Part shown: positions 8,828 through 17,669 of the stretch, one piece after another
How positions within the stretch are numbered: position 1 is the stretch's first letter
Layout: each line of letters opens with the position of its first letter
Assembly (NCBI GenBank): GCA_951813625.1
Contig: CATOTS010000007.1
Location: 1 to 59,216, forward strand
DNA from: an uncultured Caldilineaceae bacterium
GTDB lineage: Bacteria; Chloroflexota; Anaerolineae; Caldilineales; Caldilineaceae
DNA length: 59,216 nt
Direction of reading: 5' to 3'
Program-made: the position numbers and the translations under genes
Notes under the pieces: generated by a model
Seen by the model: only the letters and a program-made list of their open reading frames with translations
Database searches by the model: none
What the model was told of the DNA's origin: nothing

Positions 8828-10225
8828 ATGAATCGATCAGACCATCCGCCCATCGACCCGGCGCTCGACACCTATCTTCGCAACGCCGAAGCGCAGCTGC
8901 TCAATGAACTGTGCGACTGGCTCCGAATCCCCAGCATCAGCACCCTGCCCCAACACAAAGAGGACGTCGAGCGGGCAGCCGCCTGGCTGGCGCGGAAGTT
9001 GACCGCCGTCGGCCTCGAAAATGTCGAGCAGGTGCGGACCGGCGGGCATCCAATCGTCTACGGCGACTGGCTTCATGCCGGGCCCGACGCGCCCACGCTA
9101 CTCGTTTACGGCCACTACGACGTGCAACCGGCCGACCCGCTCGAGCTGTGGACGTCGCCGCCCTTCGAGCCGTCCGTGCGCGGGGATGACCTCTTCGCCC
9201 GCGGCGCCTCCGACGACAAGGGCCAGCTCTTTGCCCACGTCGCGGCGGTGCAGGCACTGCTGGCAACTTCCGGGTCGCTGCCGGTGAACGTGAAGTTCGT
9301 CGTCGAGGGCGAGGAGGAGGACGGCAGCCAGGCCCTGATGGCCTACGTCCCCGCGGCTACGCAGAAACTGGCCGCCGACGCCTGTCTCATCTCCGACACG
9401 CACATGCTCTCGCCGCAGCAGCCGCTGATTATCTACGGGCTGCGCGGGATGTGGGCCGGCGAGATCACCGTGCGCGGCCCCGCGCAGGACCTGCACAGCG
9501 GCATGTTCGGCGGCGCGGTCCACAATCCCAACCAGGCCCTGTGCGAGCTGCTGGCGCGGCTCCATGACGCTGAGGGCCGGGTAACGGTCCCCGGCTTCTA
9601 CGACCGTGTCGAGCCGCTGAGCGGGCATGAGCGTGCCGCGCTCGCGCGCGTGCCCTACGACGACGAAACCTTATTGAAGGAAAGCGGCGCGCCCGCGGTC
9701 TGGGGCGAACCGGGCTTCTCCGCGACCGAGCGAATCGGGGCCCGGCCGACGCTTGAGATCAACGGCATGTGGGGCGGCTTCACCGGCGACGGCTTCAAGA
9801 CAGTGATCCCCGCCGAAGCGCACGCCAAGGTCAGCTGCCGGCTCGTACCGGACCAGGACTCGGCCGCGATCGGCCCCATGATCGAGCGGTTTCTGACCGA
9901 GATCGCGCCGCCGACTGTCGATGTTAGCGTGCAAACGCGTGGGCATGCGCCGGCGACGGTCGTGCCGCTCGACGTGCCCGAGATCGGGGCGGCCTCGCGC
10001 GCCTTCAAGCGCGTTTTCGGCGCCGACCCGGTCTTCAGCCGCGAGGGCGGCTCGATCCCCGTGGCGACCGTCTTCCAGGAAGCGCTCTCTATTCCGATTC
10101 TTCTGATGGGTCTGGGCCTCCCGGATGACAATCTGCACGCGCCCAACGAAAAGCTACACCTTCCGAACCTGTATCGTGGCATTCGCGTTGGCATTGCGTT
10201 GATGGAAGAGTTGAATATTGCTTGA
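8828..10225 (+). CDS. M20 family metallopeptidase (dipeptidase-like)
   Basis: 465 residues, the usual length for M20/M25/M40 dinuclear zinc peptidases of the carnosinase/PepV-like group. Zinc motifs in order are YGHYDVQP (H96, D98), ARGASDDKG (bridging Asp), VEGEEEDGS (catalytic and metal Glu pair) and the late SREGGSIP. The dimerisation (lid) domain lies between about 195 and 330 (RGPAQDLHSGMFGG). ATG 8828 follows aggaacaaccc and opens with the typical helix LLNELCDWLRIPSIST. Probably cytosolic, cleaving dipeptides or deacylating N-acyl amino acids. Same strand as the preceding amidohydrolase/Rieske genes but 112 bases away, so it may or may not belong to that operon. Confidence 0.9.
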   Translation: MNRSDHPPIDPALDTYLRNAEAQLLNELCDWLRIPSISTLPQHKEDVERAAAWLARKLTAVGLENVEQVRTGGHPIVYGDWLHAGPDAPTLLVYGHYDVQPADPLELWTSPPFEPSVRGDDLFARGASDDKGQLFAHVAAVQALLATSGSLPVNVKFVVEGEEEDGSQALMAYVPAATQKLAADACLISDTHMLSPQQPLIIYGLRGMWAGEITVRGPAQDLHSGMFGGAVHNPNQALCELLARLHDAEGRVTVPGFYDRVEPLSGHERAALARVPYDDETLLKESGAPAVWGEPGFSATERIGARPTLEINGMWGGFTGDGFKTVIPAEAHAKVSCRLVPDQDSAAIGPMIERFLTEIAPPTVDVSVQTRGHAPATVVPLDVPEIGAASRAFKRVFGADPVFSREGGSIPVATVFQEALSIPILLMGLGLPDDNLHAPNEKLHLPNLYRGIRVGIALMEELNIA

Positions 10226-10315
10226 CTTCCGCGCCGAACCGATGCAGAATGATAGAATTCCCAATTAGCGGTTTGACCCCGAATGGTCTTGCTTACTTTG
10301 AATAAGGAGTTACAG

Positions 10316-12421
10316 ATGCATGCAGGCATTACTAGATATAACTCGACTCGTCGTGTGCAGCTCGTTGTGGTTCTGGCGGTTCTGCTTCTGGCTTTGCTGC
10401 CGCAGGCTATCGCGGCGGCCCCTGCCGAACTGAGCGCAAGCCCACAGGCTGCCAACACGACCCACGTCGTTCAGGCCGGTGAGACCCTCGCTATCATCGC
10501 TGCCCGCTACGGCGTAACCGTCCAGCAGATCGTCAACGCCAACAATATTGCCAATGCCAATATCATCTATGTTGGCCAGCGGCTGCAGATCCCCACGTCG
10601 GGACAGCAGCAGCCCGGCGCCGCGCAACCGGCCCCCGCGCAGCCGGGTGGATGCGCGCAAAGGCACACAGTTGTCGCCGGTGATTCGCTGTCAGGGCTCG
10701 CCGTCCGCTACGGAGTGACCATCCAGAATCTGGCCAGTGCGAACAACACCACGGTTACGTCGTTCGTCTATATTGGCCAGCAGTTGTGCATCCCCGGTGC
10801 AAGTTCGGGCGGCGGCACAACCGGAGGCGGCGGCTCCCCGACGGGCACGGGCGGTGTCTGGTACGAAGTGCAGATCGGCGACACACTGAGCCGCATCGCA
10901 TTCAACCACGGCACGACCGTCAATGCGATCGTGCAGGCGAACAACCTCCCCAACGCCAACACCGTGTTCTGGGGCACCCGGATCTGGATTCCACAGGCCG
11001 GTTCAAGCGCGCCTGCGCCGGGAACACAGCAGCCTGCGCCCGCGCCGGCTCCCGTAACCGGCGGCCCGTTCGCAGTCGTCACCTCCTCGGGCCGGCTGAA
11101 CGTCAGAGGCGGCCCCGGCACCGAGTACACCGCGGTATCCTCGCTCGCCTCGGGGGCGCGCGTCACGATCGTCGGCATTGGCCCCAACAACGAATGGTAC
11201 AAGGTCGAGGTCCCAGGCGTATCCGGTGATGCCTGGATCTATCGCGCGCTGACCCAGACCGAGGGCTCTGTAAACGGCGTGAAACAGTACGCCGAGTCGG
11301 AGATCCCGCCGCGGCCTGCGGCGCCAGCCCCGACGGCTCCGCAGCCTACCCAGCCGCCGCCCTCAGAAACTGTTGGCCTCGGCTTCGGCTTCGGCGTCCA
11401 GGCCCACATGATCCACAATGGCCAGGAAGGCATTGTGATGGACAAGACCAGCGAGCTCGGCTTCCGTTGGGTCAAGCAGCAGATCGAGTGGAAGGTCTTC
11501 GAGGCCAACCAGGGCCAGTACGGCTTCGGCGATATCTGGCCGCTCGTGAACGCCGCCAACTCACGCGGCATCAACCTGCTCTTCAGCGTCGTCAACGCCC
11601 CCAGCTGGTCGCGTGAGTCGGGCTTCGATGGCTCGGTCGGCGGACCACCGGCGGATCCGGGCACATTCGCTGCCTTCCTTGGCCGCCTGGCCGGAGAATA
11701 CTGCGGCTCGTCCGTCAAGGCAATCGAGGTCTGGAACGAGCAGAACCTGCACTACGAATGGGGCAACCGCCCGATCAACCCGAGCGAGTACATGGCGCTG
11801 CTGCGCCCGTCTTACGGGGCGATCAAGAGCGCCTGCCCCTCCATGCACGTGATCAGCGGCGCGCTGACACCTGCCGGCGACAACGGCTCGCTGGCCATGG
11901 ATGACTTCCGCTACTTCGAGGCAATGCTGCAGCAGGGCTTGGCCAACTATGTCGACGGCTTCGGCGCCCATCCCAGCGGCTACAACGTTCCGCCCGACAC
12001 CGTCTGGCAGAACGCCTGCGCCGAAATTCAGAAGACAGGCAACCAGAACTTCAACGGCGCCTGCGACAACCCCCACCACTCGTGGAGCTTCCGCAGCACG
12101 ATGGAAGGGTACCGCAACCTGGCGTTGCGCTACGGGGCCGGCCACCTCCCGATCTGGCCGACCGAATTCGGCTGGGCCGCAGGCGGCGCGTTTGACCCCC
12201 GCTACGGCTACGCCAACGACAACGACTTCGACGAACAGGCCCGCTGGACCGTCAGGGCCTTCGAGATGATGCGCAACTGGGGCTGGGTCGGCCCGGCCTT
12301 CCTGTGGAACCTGAACTTCCGTGTCGTAGCCGACGGGACCGAGAAAGCGCAGTGGGGGATCGTCCGCAACGACTGGAGCCCGCTGCCCGTCTACCACGCG
12401 CTGCGCAACATGCCCAAGTAG
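10316..12421 (+). CDS. Secreted LysM(x3)-SH3-glycoside hydrolase fusion
   Basis: 701 residues from ATG 10316, chosen because AAGGAG at 10304-10309 is 6 bases upstream and the protein then starts with a Sec signal ([17 protein letters not shown]). An in-frame start at 10283 lacks support. Three LysM domains lie at about 50-94, 117-160 and 183-228 and anchor the protein to peptidoglycan or related glycans. A bacterial SH3b domain follows at about 255-320, then a Pro-rich linker. Residues about 360-700 form a clan GH-A-like TIM barrel: VWNEQN holds the likely acid/base Glu and WPTEFGW the likely nucleophile, as in GH5/GH39-type enzymes. Probably an envelope-bound or secreted glycanase. The substrate is not decided by sequence. 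Confidence 0.85.
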   Translation: MHAGITRYNSTRRVQLVVVLAVLLLALLPQAIAAAPAELSASPQAANTTHVVQAGETLAIIAARYGVTVQQIVNANNIANANIIYVGQRLQIPTSGQQQPGAAQPAPAQPGGCAQRHTVVAGDSLSGLAVRYGVTIQNLASANNTTVTSFVYIGQQLCIPGASSGGGTTGGGGSPTGTGGVWYEVQIGDTLSRIAFNHGTTVNAIVQANNLPNANTVFWGTRIWIPQAGSSAPAPGTQQPAPAPAPVTGGPFAVVTSSGRLNVRGGPGTEYTAVSSLASGARVTIVGIGPNNEWYKVEVPGVSGDAWIYRALTQTEGSVNGVKQYAESEIPPRPAAPAPTAPQPTQPPPSETVGLGFGFGVQAHMIHNGQEGIVMDKTSELGFRWVKQQIEWKVFEANQGQYGFGDIWPLVNAANSRGINLLFSVVNAPSWSRESGFDGSVGGPPADPGTFAAFLGRLAGEYCGSSVKAIEVWNEQNLHYEWGNRPINPSEYMALLRPSYGAIKSACPSMHVISGALTPAGDNGSLAMDDFRYFEAMLQQGLANYVDGFGAHPSGYNVPPDTVWQNACAEIQKTGNQNFNGACDNPHHSWSFRSTMEGYRNLALRYGAGHLPIWPTEFGWAAGGAFDPRYGYANDNDFDEQARWTVRAFEMMRNWGWVGPAFLWNLNFRVVADGTEKAQWGIVRNDWSPLPVYHALRNMPK

Positions 12422-12441
12422 CAGCCGCGCAGCGAGTAACG

Positions 12442-12861
12442 ATGTTCAACCCGGAAATGACCGTCGCCGCCGTCAATCGGATGAGCGAGCAGACACTAGC
12501 CGCCAACCTCGGTATTCAGTTTACCGAGGTTGGCGCTGATTTTATGTGCGCCCAGATGCCCGTGGACAGGCGCACGCTCCAACCCTACGGCCTGTTGCAC
12601 GGGGGCGCCTCCTTGGCGCTGGCCGAAACGATGGGCAGCGTGGCCTCAACCGCGCTGATCGACCTGGCGAGCCAAGCCGCCGTTGGCCTCGAGATCAACG
12701 GCAACCACCTGCGATCGGTCGAACATGGCGTCGTCACCGGAACGGTGCGGCCCATCCACATCGGCCGGCGTACCCATGTCTGGGACATCCGCATCGAGGA
12801 TGAAGAAGGCCGGCTGGTCAATGTCAGCCGCCTGACGATGATGATCATACAGCGGTCGTGA
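12442..12861 (+). CDS. PaaI-type hotdog thioesterase
   Basis: 139 residues from ATG 12442; the frame is open further upstream but that part is antisense-like and overlaps the glycosidase. Hotdog fold of the 4HBT/PaaI family: LLHGGASLALAETMGS carries the H53-G-G element and the catalytic acidic E62. The C-terminal strand HVWDIRIEDEEGRLVNVSRLTM is typical. It hydrolyses acyl- or aryl-CoA thioesters in the cytosol, usually as a tetramer. It begins 20 bases after the glycosidase stop, and its TGA is followed at once by the ATG of the deformylase, so the two are probably translationally coupled. Confidence 0.88.
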   Translation: MFNPEMTVAAVNRMSEQTLAANLGIQFTEVGADFMCAQMPVDRRTLQPYGLLHGGASLALAETMGSVASTALIDLASQAAVGLEINGNHLRSVEHGVVTGTVRPIHIGRRTHVWDIRIEDEEGRLVNVSRLTMMIIQRS

Positions 12862-13410
12862 ATGACCAAGCTCAATATTCTGACGCCTTGGGCAGAGAAC
12901 GGCGAACTCCTGCGCCAGCCGGCCAGGCGAGTTCGAACCTTTGACGCGCGTCTGCATCAACTCCTGGACAGCTTGATCGAGACGATGCGCGATGGACAGG
13001 GTGTCGGCCTGGCCGCGCCCCAGGTCGGGCTGCTGCAGCGCATCTTTGTAATCGAATATCCGGAGGACTCGGAACGCCCTGAAGAGACGATGCAGCGCTT
13101 CGAAATGATCAACCCGGAGATCGTGAAGGCGAAGGGCTCAGAAGTTGGACAGGAAGGCTGTTTGAGTCTGCCCGGACTGGCCGCCGACGTTGACAGGGCC
13201 ACCTACGTGCTCATCAAGGCGCAGGACCGCAACGGCAAAGCCCAGCGCATCAAGGCGCACGACTGGCTGGCGCGCATCTTCCAGCACGAGCTCGATCACC
13301 TCGACGGCGTCTTGATGGTCGACCGGGCCGAACAGGTCTACAAGGTCGTCGAAAACGAGGAAGGTGAACCGGAGCTGATTCCCGTGGAGGAGGCGGTCTC
13401 ACAAAACTGA
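12862..13410 (+). CDS. def: Peptide deformylase
   Basis: 182 residues. Removes the N-formyl group from nascent proteins in the cytosol with an Fe2+/Zn2+ centre. All three family motifs are present: GVGLAAPQVG (residues 47-56), EGCLSLPG with metal ligand C100, and QHELDHLDG with ligands H142 and H146 and catalytic E143. The C-terminus is somewhat extended and acidic (NEEGEPELIPVEEA), common in Gram-positive and Chloroflexota forms. ATG directly abuts the thioesterase TGA. A strong hairpin terminator lies 30 bases downstream. Confidence 0.96.
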   Translation: MTKLNILTPWAENGELLRQPARRVRTFDARLHQLLDSLIETMRDGQGVGLAAPQVGLLQRIFVIEYPEDSERPEETMQRFEMINPEIVKAKGSEVGQEGCLSLPGLAADVDRATYVLIKAQDRNGKAQRIKAHDWLARIFQHELDHLDGVLMVDRAEQVYKVVENEEGEPELIPVEEAVSQN

Positions 13411-13440
13411 GCCGAAGCGCCGCGACCGACCAATGGAAAA

Positions 13441-13469
13441 GCCCCGCAGATCTACATGCGGGGCTTTTT
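13441..13469. terminator. Bidirectional Rho-independent terminator between def and the DUF3105 gene
   Basis: Perfect 8-bp stem GCCCCGCA (13441-13448) / TGCGGGGC (13457-13464) with an 8-base loop, then TTTTT on the plus strand. AAAA just upstream gives TTTT on the minus strand. It sits between convergent genes, so it can serve both. Confidence 0.9.
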
Positions 13470-13502
13470 GCTGTCAACATGAGTCGAACCGGTTCGCGAC
13501 GG

Positions 13503-14186
13503 TTACTGGACGTGGTGGTCGATGCCCTCGTAGCGTTCGATAAAGGCGCGGATACGGTCGGCGTCGAACTCGTCAAACTTGTCGAGACGTTGCCAGGCGG
13601 TCAACGCGATGCGCGCTCCCATGTCCTTGTGGACCGACTGCGAGCCGAACGCTGTCCAGCTGGGATCGTTTGGCATCATCAATACGTGCCGACCGCTGCT
13701 GACATAGGGCTGGACGATTTCAGCCAGCTGCTCCTGAAGCTCCGGGCAGCCGTCCTCGCACTGGAAATAGACGATCACGCCGCCGTCTTCCATGTTGTGT
13801 ACCACCTGCTCGTAGCGCACCGGTTCATCATAAATGTCCCATGGCGCCAGTCCGGGGTAATGCGGGCCGGATGTTGGCGGGGTCGTGTTGTACTCGATCG
13901 GCGATGCGCTCCCTTGGGGGATGTGCGTGTTCCCCTGCGTGGGCCACCTCTCCTCGTCGCCTACCGGCGCAGTGTTGCGGATGTTTGTGTAGATGACCAG
14001 CGCGACGATGGCTACCAAGGCAATGCCTCCACCAAGCAGGTAGAGGTTTTGCGTGCGCCGCCGCCGCGCGGCGATCTCCTTCAGTTGCTGCCGTGAAGGA
14101 CGCGCCAGCGGGTCACGCGCCCCTGCGCGAGACCCGCGGCCCCCCTTCGAACGAGTTGACCTACGCGATTTCGACTTCGTAGCCAT
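13503..14186 (-). CDS. DUF3105 membrane-anchored protein
   Basis: 227 residues. The first 45 are very basic and polar (cytosolic), followed by one membrane segment (LYLLGGGIALVAIVALVIYTN, about 47-67) and an extracytoplasmic DUF3105 domain. DUF3105 hallmarks are YNTTPPTSGPHY and VHNMEDGGVIVYFQC. In most family members the latter is VHNxEHGG, so the aspartate here is a small deviation. The domain also has two cysteines in CEDGC. Function of the family is unknown. The ATG overlaps the stop of the upstream L,D-transpeptidase as TAATG, indicating translational coupling and a link to the cell wall. Confidence 0.85.
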   Translation of the reverse strand: MATKSKSRRSTRSKGGRGSRAGARDPLARPSRQQLKEIAARRRRTQNLYLLGGGIALVAIVALVIYTNIRNTAPVGDEERWPTQGNTHIPQGSASPIEYNTTPPTSGPHYPGLAPWDIYDEPVRYEQVVHNMEDGGVIVYFQCEDGCPELQEQLAEIVQPYVSSGRHVLMMPNDPSWTAFGSQSVHKDMGARIALTAWQRLDKFDEFDADRIRAFIERYEGIDHHVQ

Positions 14187-14929
14187 TAGTTGTGAACCCA
14201 GACCAATGTTGCGTTATCCGCCGTCGCTTGAATCCATTCGCTGGCGCCGTTCCACTCGGGAAAAGACCACTTGAACAGCCACTCGGCGTCGTCGACCGCC
14301 ATATTGACGCAGCCGTGGCTCATCGGTGTCCCGAAATTGTTGTGCCAGTAGGCACCGTGCAGTGCGTATTCACCGTAAAAATACTGTACCCACTGCACGT
14401 TTGGCAAACTGTAGTAGGTGCCGGCGGCCTTGTTTCCCCCGGACATCGTCTGCGACGGCGTCCGCACCCACATGCGGAAGACACCCTGCACAGTCGGATA
14501 GATCGAAATTCCGGACGAAATCAGAAACTCACCCTCGAGCTCGTCGCCGGCCCAGGCGTAGAGTTTCTGGTCGCTCAGATTGACCTCAATCCACTTCTCT
14601 CCCCCGGTGCGTGCCGCGTCTACATCCATGTGAAGCTGGGACCGATCGTCGATCGATTGAGGAATGTCGCTCTCTTCCCCGGCTTCTTCCTGTTCGGCCG
14701 AGGCCAGCAACGCCTCCAATTCCAGGCGAATCCGGGGCACGTCCATCGTCGCTTTGGAGAACGGAAGAGGCGGCAGCAGGTCTAGACCAACCGGGCCTCC
14801 TTCCGGCGCCGCAGTCGTCTCCACCTCCGCCGGCTCCGCCGCCATCGCGGCCGGCGCACTGCTCAAACCGACCAGCCAAGCTCCGCACAGAATTACGGTT
14901 CCTATTGATACCGCCACTATCCGGCGCAT
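14186..14929 (-). CDS. Secreted L,D-transpeptidase (YkuD domain)
   Basis: 247 residues with an N-terminal signal peptide (VAVSIGTVILCGAWLVGLSSA). The YkuD domain covers about 115-245: KWIEVNLSDQKLYAW at its start, then YALHGAYWHNN, then the active-site motif TPMSHGCVNM with the nucleophilic cysteine. It forms 3-3 cross-links in peptidoglycan or attaches proteins to it. The linker between signal and catalytic domain is acidic and lacks LysM repeats, unlike the neighbouring paralogue at 15003. Its TAA overlaps the DUF3105 ATG. Only 73 bases separate it from the stop of the upstream LysM-type transpeptidase, so the three may form one minus-strand operon. Confidence 0.9.
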   Translation of the reverse strand: MRRIVAVSIGTVILCGAWLVGLSSAPAAMAAEPAEVETTAAPEGGPVGLDLLPPLPFSKATMDVPRIRLELEALLASAEQEEAGEESDIPQSIDDRSQLHMDVDAARTGGEKWIEVNLSDQKLYAWAGDELEGEFLISSGISIYPTVQGVFRMWVRTPSQTMSGGNKAAGTYYSLPNVQWVQYFYGEYALHGAYWHNNFGTPMSHGCVNMAVDDAEWLFKWSFPEWNGASEWIQATADNATLVWVHN

Positions 14930-15002
14930 CGTTGAATAACCCCCATATGAAGGAATGAATTGGTCCCCACAAAAAGGAACGATAAGTCAAGAGTCAGCCC
15001 CG

Positions 15003-16409
15003 CTATTGGTGAACCATCACCAGTGTGCCAGGATTCGATCTGTCGCTGAACAGCCAGTCGTCGTTGTAAACCGAAGGCGACGTCCAATCGAACAGCCAAT
15101 CGGCGTCCTCTTCGGTCAGATTGACGCAGCCCCTGCTCATGGGCGTGCCGAAATTGTTGTGCCAGTAGGTGCCGTGAAAGGCGTAGTTCTTGAAGAAATA
15201 CTGGACGTTCTGGACGTCTTCCAAATGATAGAAGTTGCCCGAGGCCCGGCTCCCGCCGCTCATATCCTGCATTGCAACCTTGGCCCAGATGCGGAATGTG
15301 CCCGTCACCGTCGGCGTGTTGCCAATCCCGGTCGATACGACAAAGGCCCTGATCGGTATGGTGCCTTCGTACGCAACGGCCAGCTGTTCGCTCAGGTCGA
15401 CCTCGATCCAGCGCTCGGTCTGCGTAGGATATTGCGAAGGATGCAGCCGCGCGAAGGAACTTTCGAGCAGTTCAAGCGCGTCCGGCGGAGGAATACGCAG
15501 GACCTGACCCACCTCAACCGCGTTCGGGTTTTGCAGTCGGTTGACACGGGCCAGGACCACGGCCGCAACCCCGTATCGATCTGCGATCTGGGAGAGAAAC
15601 TCGCCCGGCTGCACCGTATGCAGGACCACTTCGGTCCGGTTCGGGTCCACCACTGTCACGGGCGGCTGTGGCTGGACTTCCTGAACGGGCGGCGCCGGCT
15701 GGACCTCGGGCGCTGGCGCCGGCGGCTGCTCAGGCGCGGGCACGCGCAGTACCTGGCCGGTGTAGAGCCAGCGGAAGGGAGAAAGATCGTTCATGCGCGC
15801 CAACTCGGACAGGCTGATTCCATAGCGCCTGGCGAGAATGGTGAGCGACTCTCCGGCACGTACAGTATAGAATTGTACGCCCCCGGTATTCTGGTTCGGC
15901 GTGCCTGTCTGAGAGGGCTGACTCTGGACGGCCTGCCCGCCGGGCGCAGAGCCCGGCACGCGCAGTACCTGGCCGGTATAGAGCCAGCGAAAGGGAGACA
16001 GATTGTTCATGCGGGCCAGCTCGGCCAGGCTGATTCCATATCGCCTGGCTATGGTCGAAAGCGAATCGCCCGCCCGCACCCTGTATGTGCCGACGCCTCC
16101 CGTATTCTGATTCGCGTTTGTCGAGGAATCCGGACTTGCTCCGTCGATCAGTAGCCTCTGACCGTACCAGACGTAGTTTACATTGGACAGGTTGTTGAGC
16201 TGGCGCAGCCGGGCCACCGTAGTGCCGTAACGCGCGGCGATCTGACTGAGCGTTTCACCCGGTCTGACGACGTGCACCTCGTAGGCCGATGCGCTGCGTA
16301 CACTGGCAAAGACAGCAATGGCGGCCAGAAGAAGAGCCAGCGTCGCCCTCACCATGGGGCTAAGGCGTCTTCGAATCGAGAACCTTGTCAATGGGATTGA
16401 GTGCGTCAC
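15003..16409 (-). CDS. LysM(x4) L,D-transpeptidase
   Basis: About 468 residues. I chose GTG 16409 because AAGGACGG lies 7 bases upstream; alternatives are TTG 16451 and ATG 16355, and all keep the signal peptide (ATLALLLAAIAVFASVRSASA). Four LysM modules follow (VHVVRPGETLSQIAARYG, YRVRAGDSLSTIARRYG, YTVRAGESLTILARRYG, HTVQPGEFLSQIADRYG). The middle two are near-identical, sharing NNLSPFRWLYTGQVLRVP-type ends, a sign of recent internal duplication. The C-terminal YkuD domain has HGTYWHNNFGTPMS and RGCVNL with the catalytic cysteine. Its role is peptidoglycan cross-linking at the cell surface. The catalytic domain is clearly homologous to the adjacent 14186-14929 gene. Confidence 0.92.
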   Translation of the reverse strand: MTHSIPLTRFSIRRRLSPMVRATLALLLAAIAVFASVRSASAYEVHVVRPGETLSQIAARYGTTVARLRQLNNLSNVNYVWYGQRLLIDGASPDSSTNANQNTGGVGTYRVRAGDSLSTIARRYGISLAELARMNNLSPFRWLYTGQVLRVPGSAPGGQAVQSQPSQTGTPNQNTGGVQFYTVRAGESLTILARRYGISLSELARMNDLSPFRWLYTGQVLRVPAPEQPPAPAPEVQPAPPVQEVQPQPPVTVVDPNRTEVVLHTVQPGEFLSQIADRYGVAAVVLARVNRLQNPNAVEVGQVLRIPPPDALELLESSFARLHPSQYPTQTERWIEVDLSEQLAVAYEGTIPIRAFVVSTGIGNTPTVTGTFRIWAKVAMQDMSGGSRASGNFYHLEDVQNVQYFFKNYAFHGTYWHNNFGTPMSRGCVNLTEEDADWLFDWTSPSVYNDDWLFSDRSNPGTLVMVHQ

Positions 16410-16555
16410 GTCAGTACCGTCCTTCTGTTCGTTGAATCGGGCCTGTTTCAATGCCGACGATAATTCCTGGTCTGCCTCCTAGCTTCCAAGACGACGACCG
16501 TGGTGGAATTGTTCCGATATCGATGGGGCTTTCTTTCCTCTCGAGCGCACTCTTC

Positions 16556-16584
16556 AATATATCGAAATATCCTGTCTGATACAA
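16556..16584 (-). promoter_or_regulatory. Candidate sigma70-type promoter for the LysM L,D-transpeptidase
   Basis: Read on the minus strand: TTGTAT (16584-16579), 17-bp spacer, TATATT (16561-16556), about 150 bases before the chosen start. The -10 matches 5 of 6 consensus bases; the -35 matches only TTG. Confidence 0.45.
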
Positions 16585-16599
16585 TCCGAACAGGAAGCC

Positions 16600-16777
16600 A
16601 GGGTGCAGTCCAAAATCGGGGTACAGTATCCCATACCTCGGGTTGCAAGCAAGTTAAGGTCGGTCCGTGGTCCGTTCCCTGTCAGAGTGGGGAAATACGC
16701 CTGCCCGAATCCCTTTGGACGGTCGGGCCTGCGGCCCTCCCTTGTGCGGGGGGACTCCCCCCGCAACGCCCCCCTGA
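16600..16777 (+). repeat. Dispersed composite repeat, module A with core hairpin (copy 1)
   Basis: Homologous to the reverse complement of 32705-32883. Shared ends are GGGTGCAGTCCAA at one side and the GC-rich core at 16721-16777 on the other. The core contains GGGCC-TGC-GGCCC and TGCGGGGGG-ACT-CCCCCCGCA, two perfect hairpins. It is not coding, although open frames run through it on both strands. Confidence 0.8.
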
Positions 16778-16796
16778 TACAACCCGCAGTTGACGT

Positions 16797-16850
16797 TCTT
16801 CGTGGAGATTCGCGCAGATTCGTGGATCAAGCCCTTGCCCGTGACGTTAC
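16797..16850 (+). repeat. Dispersed short repeat, 'cttcgtggag' module (copy 1)
   Basis: About 54 bp beginning CTTCGTGGAGATTCGCGCA and ending near GTGACGTTAC. Close copies lie at 37467-37517 and 37842-37893, each time next to a core hairpin or to CTGCAGTTTGACGTTC. Confidence 0.7.
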
Positions 16851-16889
16851 CGGCAACTGGCCACTGACCACTGGCCACTGCAGTTTGAC

Positions 16890-16946
16890 GTTCGGGCCTG
16901 CGGCCCTCCCTTGTGCGGGGGGACTCCCCCCGCAACGCCCCCCTGA
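16890..16946 (+). repeat. Core hairpin repeat (copy 2)
   Basis: Second copy of the GC-rich core (TCGGGCCTGCGGCCC then TGCGGGGGG-ACT-CCCCCCGCA), preceded by CTGCAGTTTGACGT instead of the TTTGGACGG leader seen in copy 1. A third, truncated start of the same core is at 17072-17086. Confidence 0.8.
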
Positions 16947-17071
16947 CAACCCTCTCCCGCGCCGCGCCGTGCTCGAAACACGGCGCCCGCCATCGCCCAC
17001 TGTCCTCCTCCCCCTGCAGATTCTGACCAGTAAACCCTGACCCCTGCCCCCTGACCCCTGCAGTTTGACGT

Positions 17072-17260
17072 TCGGGCCTGCGGCCCATCGCGCCGCACCC
17101 AAATCAGCGAACGCCGCAGCCTCCCAGCGGCAGGGCCTTGTGCCTGCTTTGTACCTCTCCCAAACCCGCTATGCAATTCCAGCCACCGCTGGCATGAATT
17201 CCCCGCCAGACGATTCCCACCCCAAATATGAGATGCACCCGGAAGCTTCGAAGCTCTGGG
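17072..17260 (-). repeat. Dispersed composite repeat, module B (copy 1)
   Basis: Read on the minus strand this matches 32460-32660 on the plus strand. Shared blocks are GGGGTGGGA, GGCGGGGAATTC/TTGCGGGGAATTC, CAGGCACA and GCGGCGTTCGCTG. Both copies can be translated into the peptide WGGNRLAGNSCQRW, but neither has a gene context. With module A it forms a composite unit present twice in opposite orientation. The rest of 17261-17669 shows no gene. Confidence 0.7.
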
Positions 17261-17458
17261 TCTAAGCCTCGCATCAGATACCGACCCTATCCTCAGTCCA
17301 CTGCAGGACGAGAGGCGGCCAGCTTTGCCGGCTTCAATGCAAGTACCGCGTTCCCCGCGTACGGGGGATAGCATCGTTTCTGCCCAGCAGAGGGAACATG
17401 GCCCTCCAGGCATCGCGGACAGTTCCTAACCAGTCAATCTGGGCCGATGTCGGACGCA

Positions 17459-17487
17459 TTGGTTCGACTCGTCCTGCGTGTTATAAT
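17459..17487 (+). promoter_or_regulatory. Candidate promoter upstream of the S9 peptidase remnant
   Basis: TTGGTT (17459-17464), 17-bp spacer, perfect TATAAT (17482-17487), about 180 bases before ATG 17670. It may drive a gene that is now internally deleted. Confidence 0.45.
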
Positions 17488-17669
17488 CCCGCAATCGAAT
17501 CCGCTGGCCCTTCGCCGCAGGTTGAACGTCAGGGCCGCTCCAACAACGTCTGTCGATCGTTGGGTTACCACACTGGCAAGAGACCGGCGCGCACCGGGCA
17601 ATCCAATCGCACTGGCCCCAGGCCGAAGCCTCTGATCATAGTGGCAGTTGCCAACCGATAGAGGGATGG

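Noticed and set aside
7105..8871. A 600-residue minus-strand frame opposite the amidohydrolase and Rieske genes
   Set aside because: Shadow frame caused by high GC at third positions; the plus-strand genes have full family motifs.
16654..17413. Several 90-190 residue frames on both strands
   Set aside because: They are translations of the dispersed repeats (GESPRTREGRRPDRP, WGGNRLAGNSCQRW) and recur at 32.5 and 37.4 kb.
17440..17490. A tRNA suggested by GGTTCGACTC
   Set aside because: No acceptor stem or anticodon arm can be folded around it.
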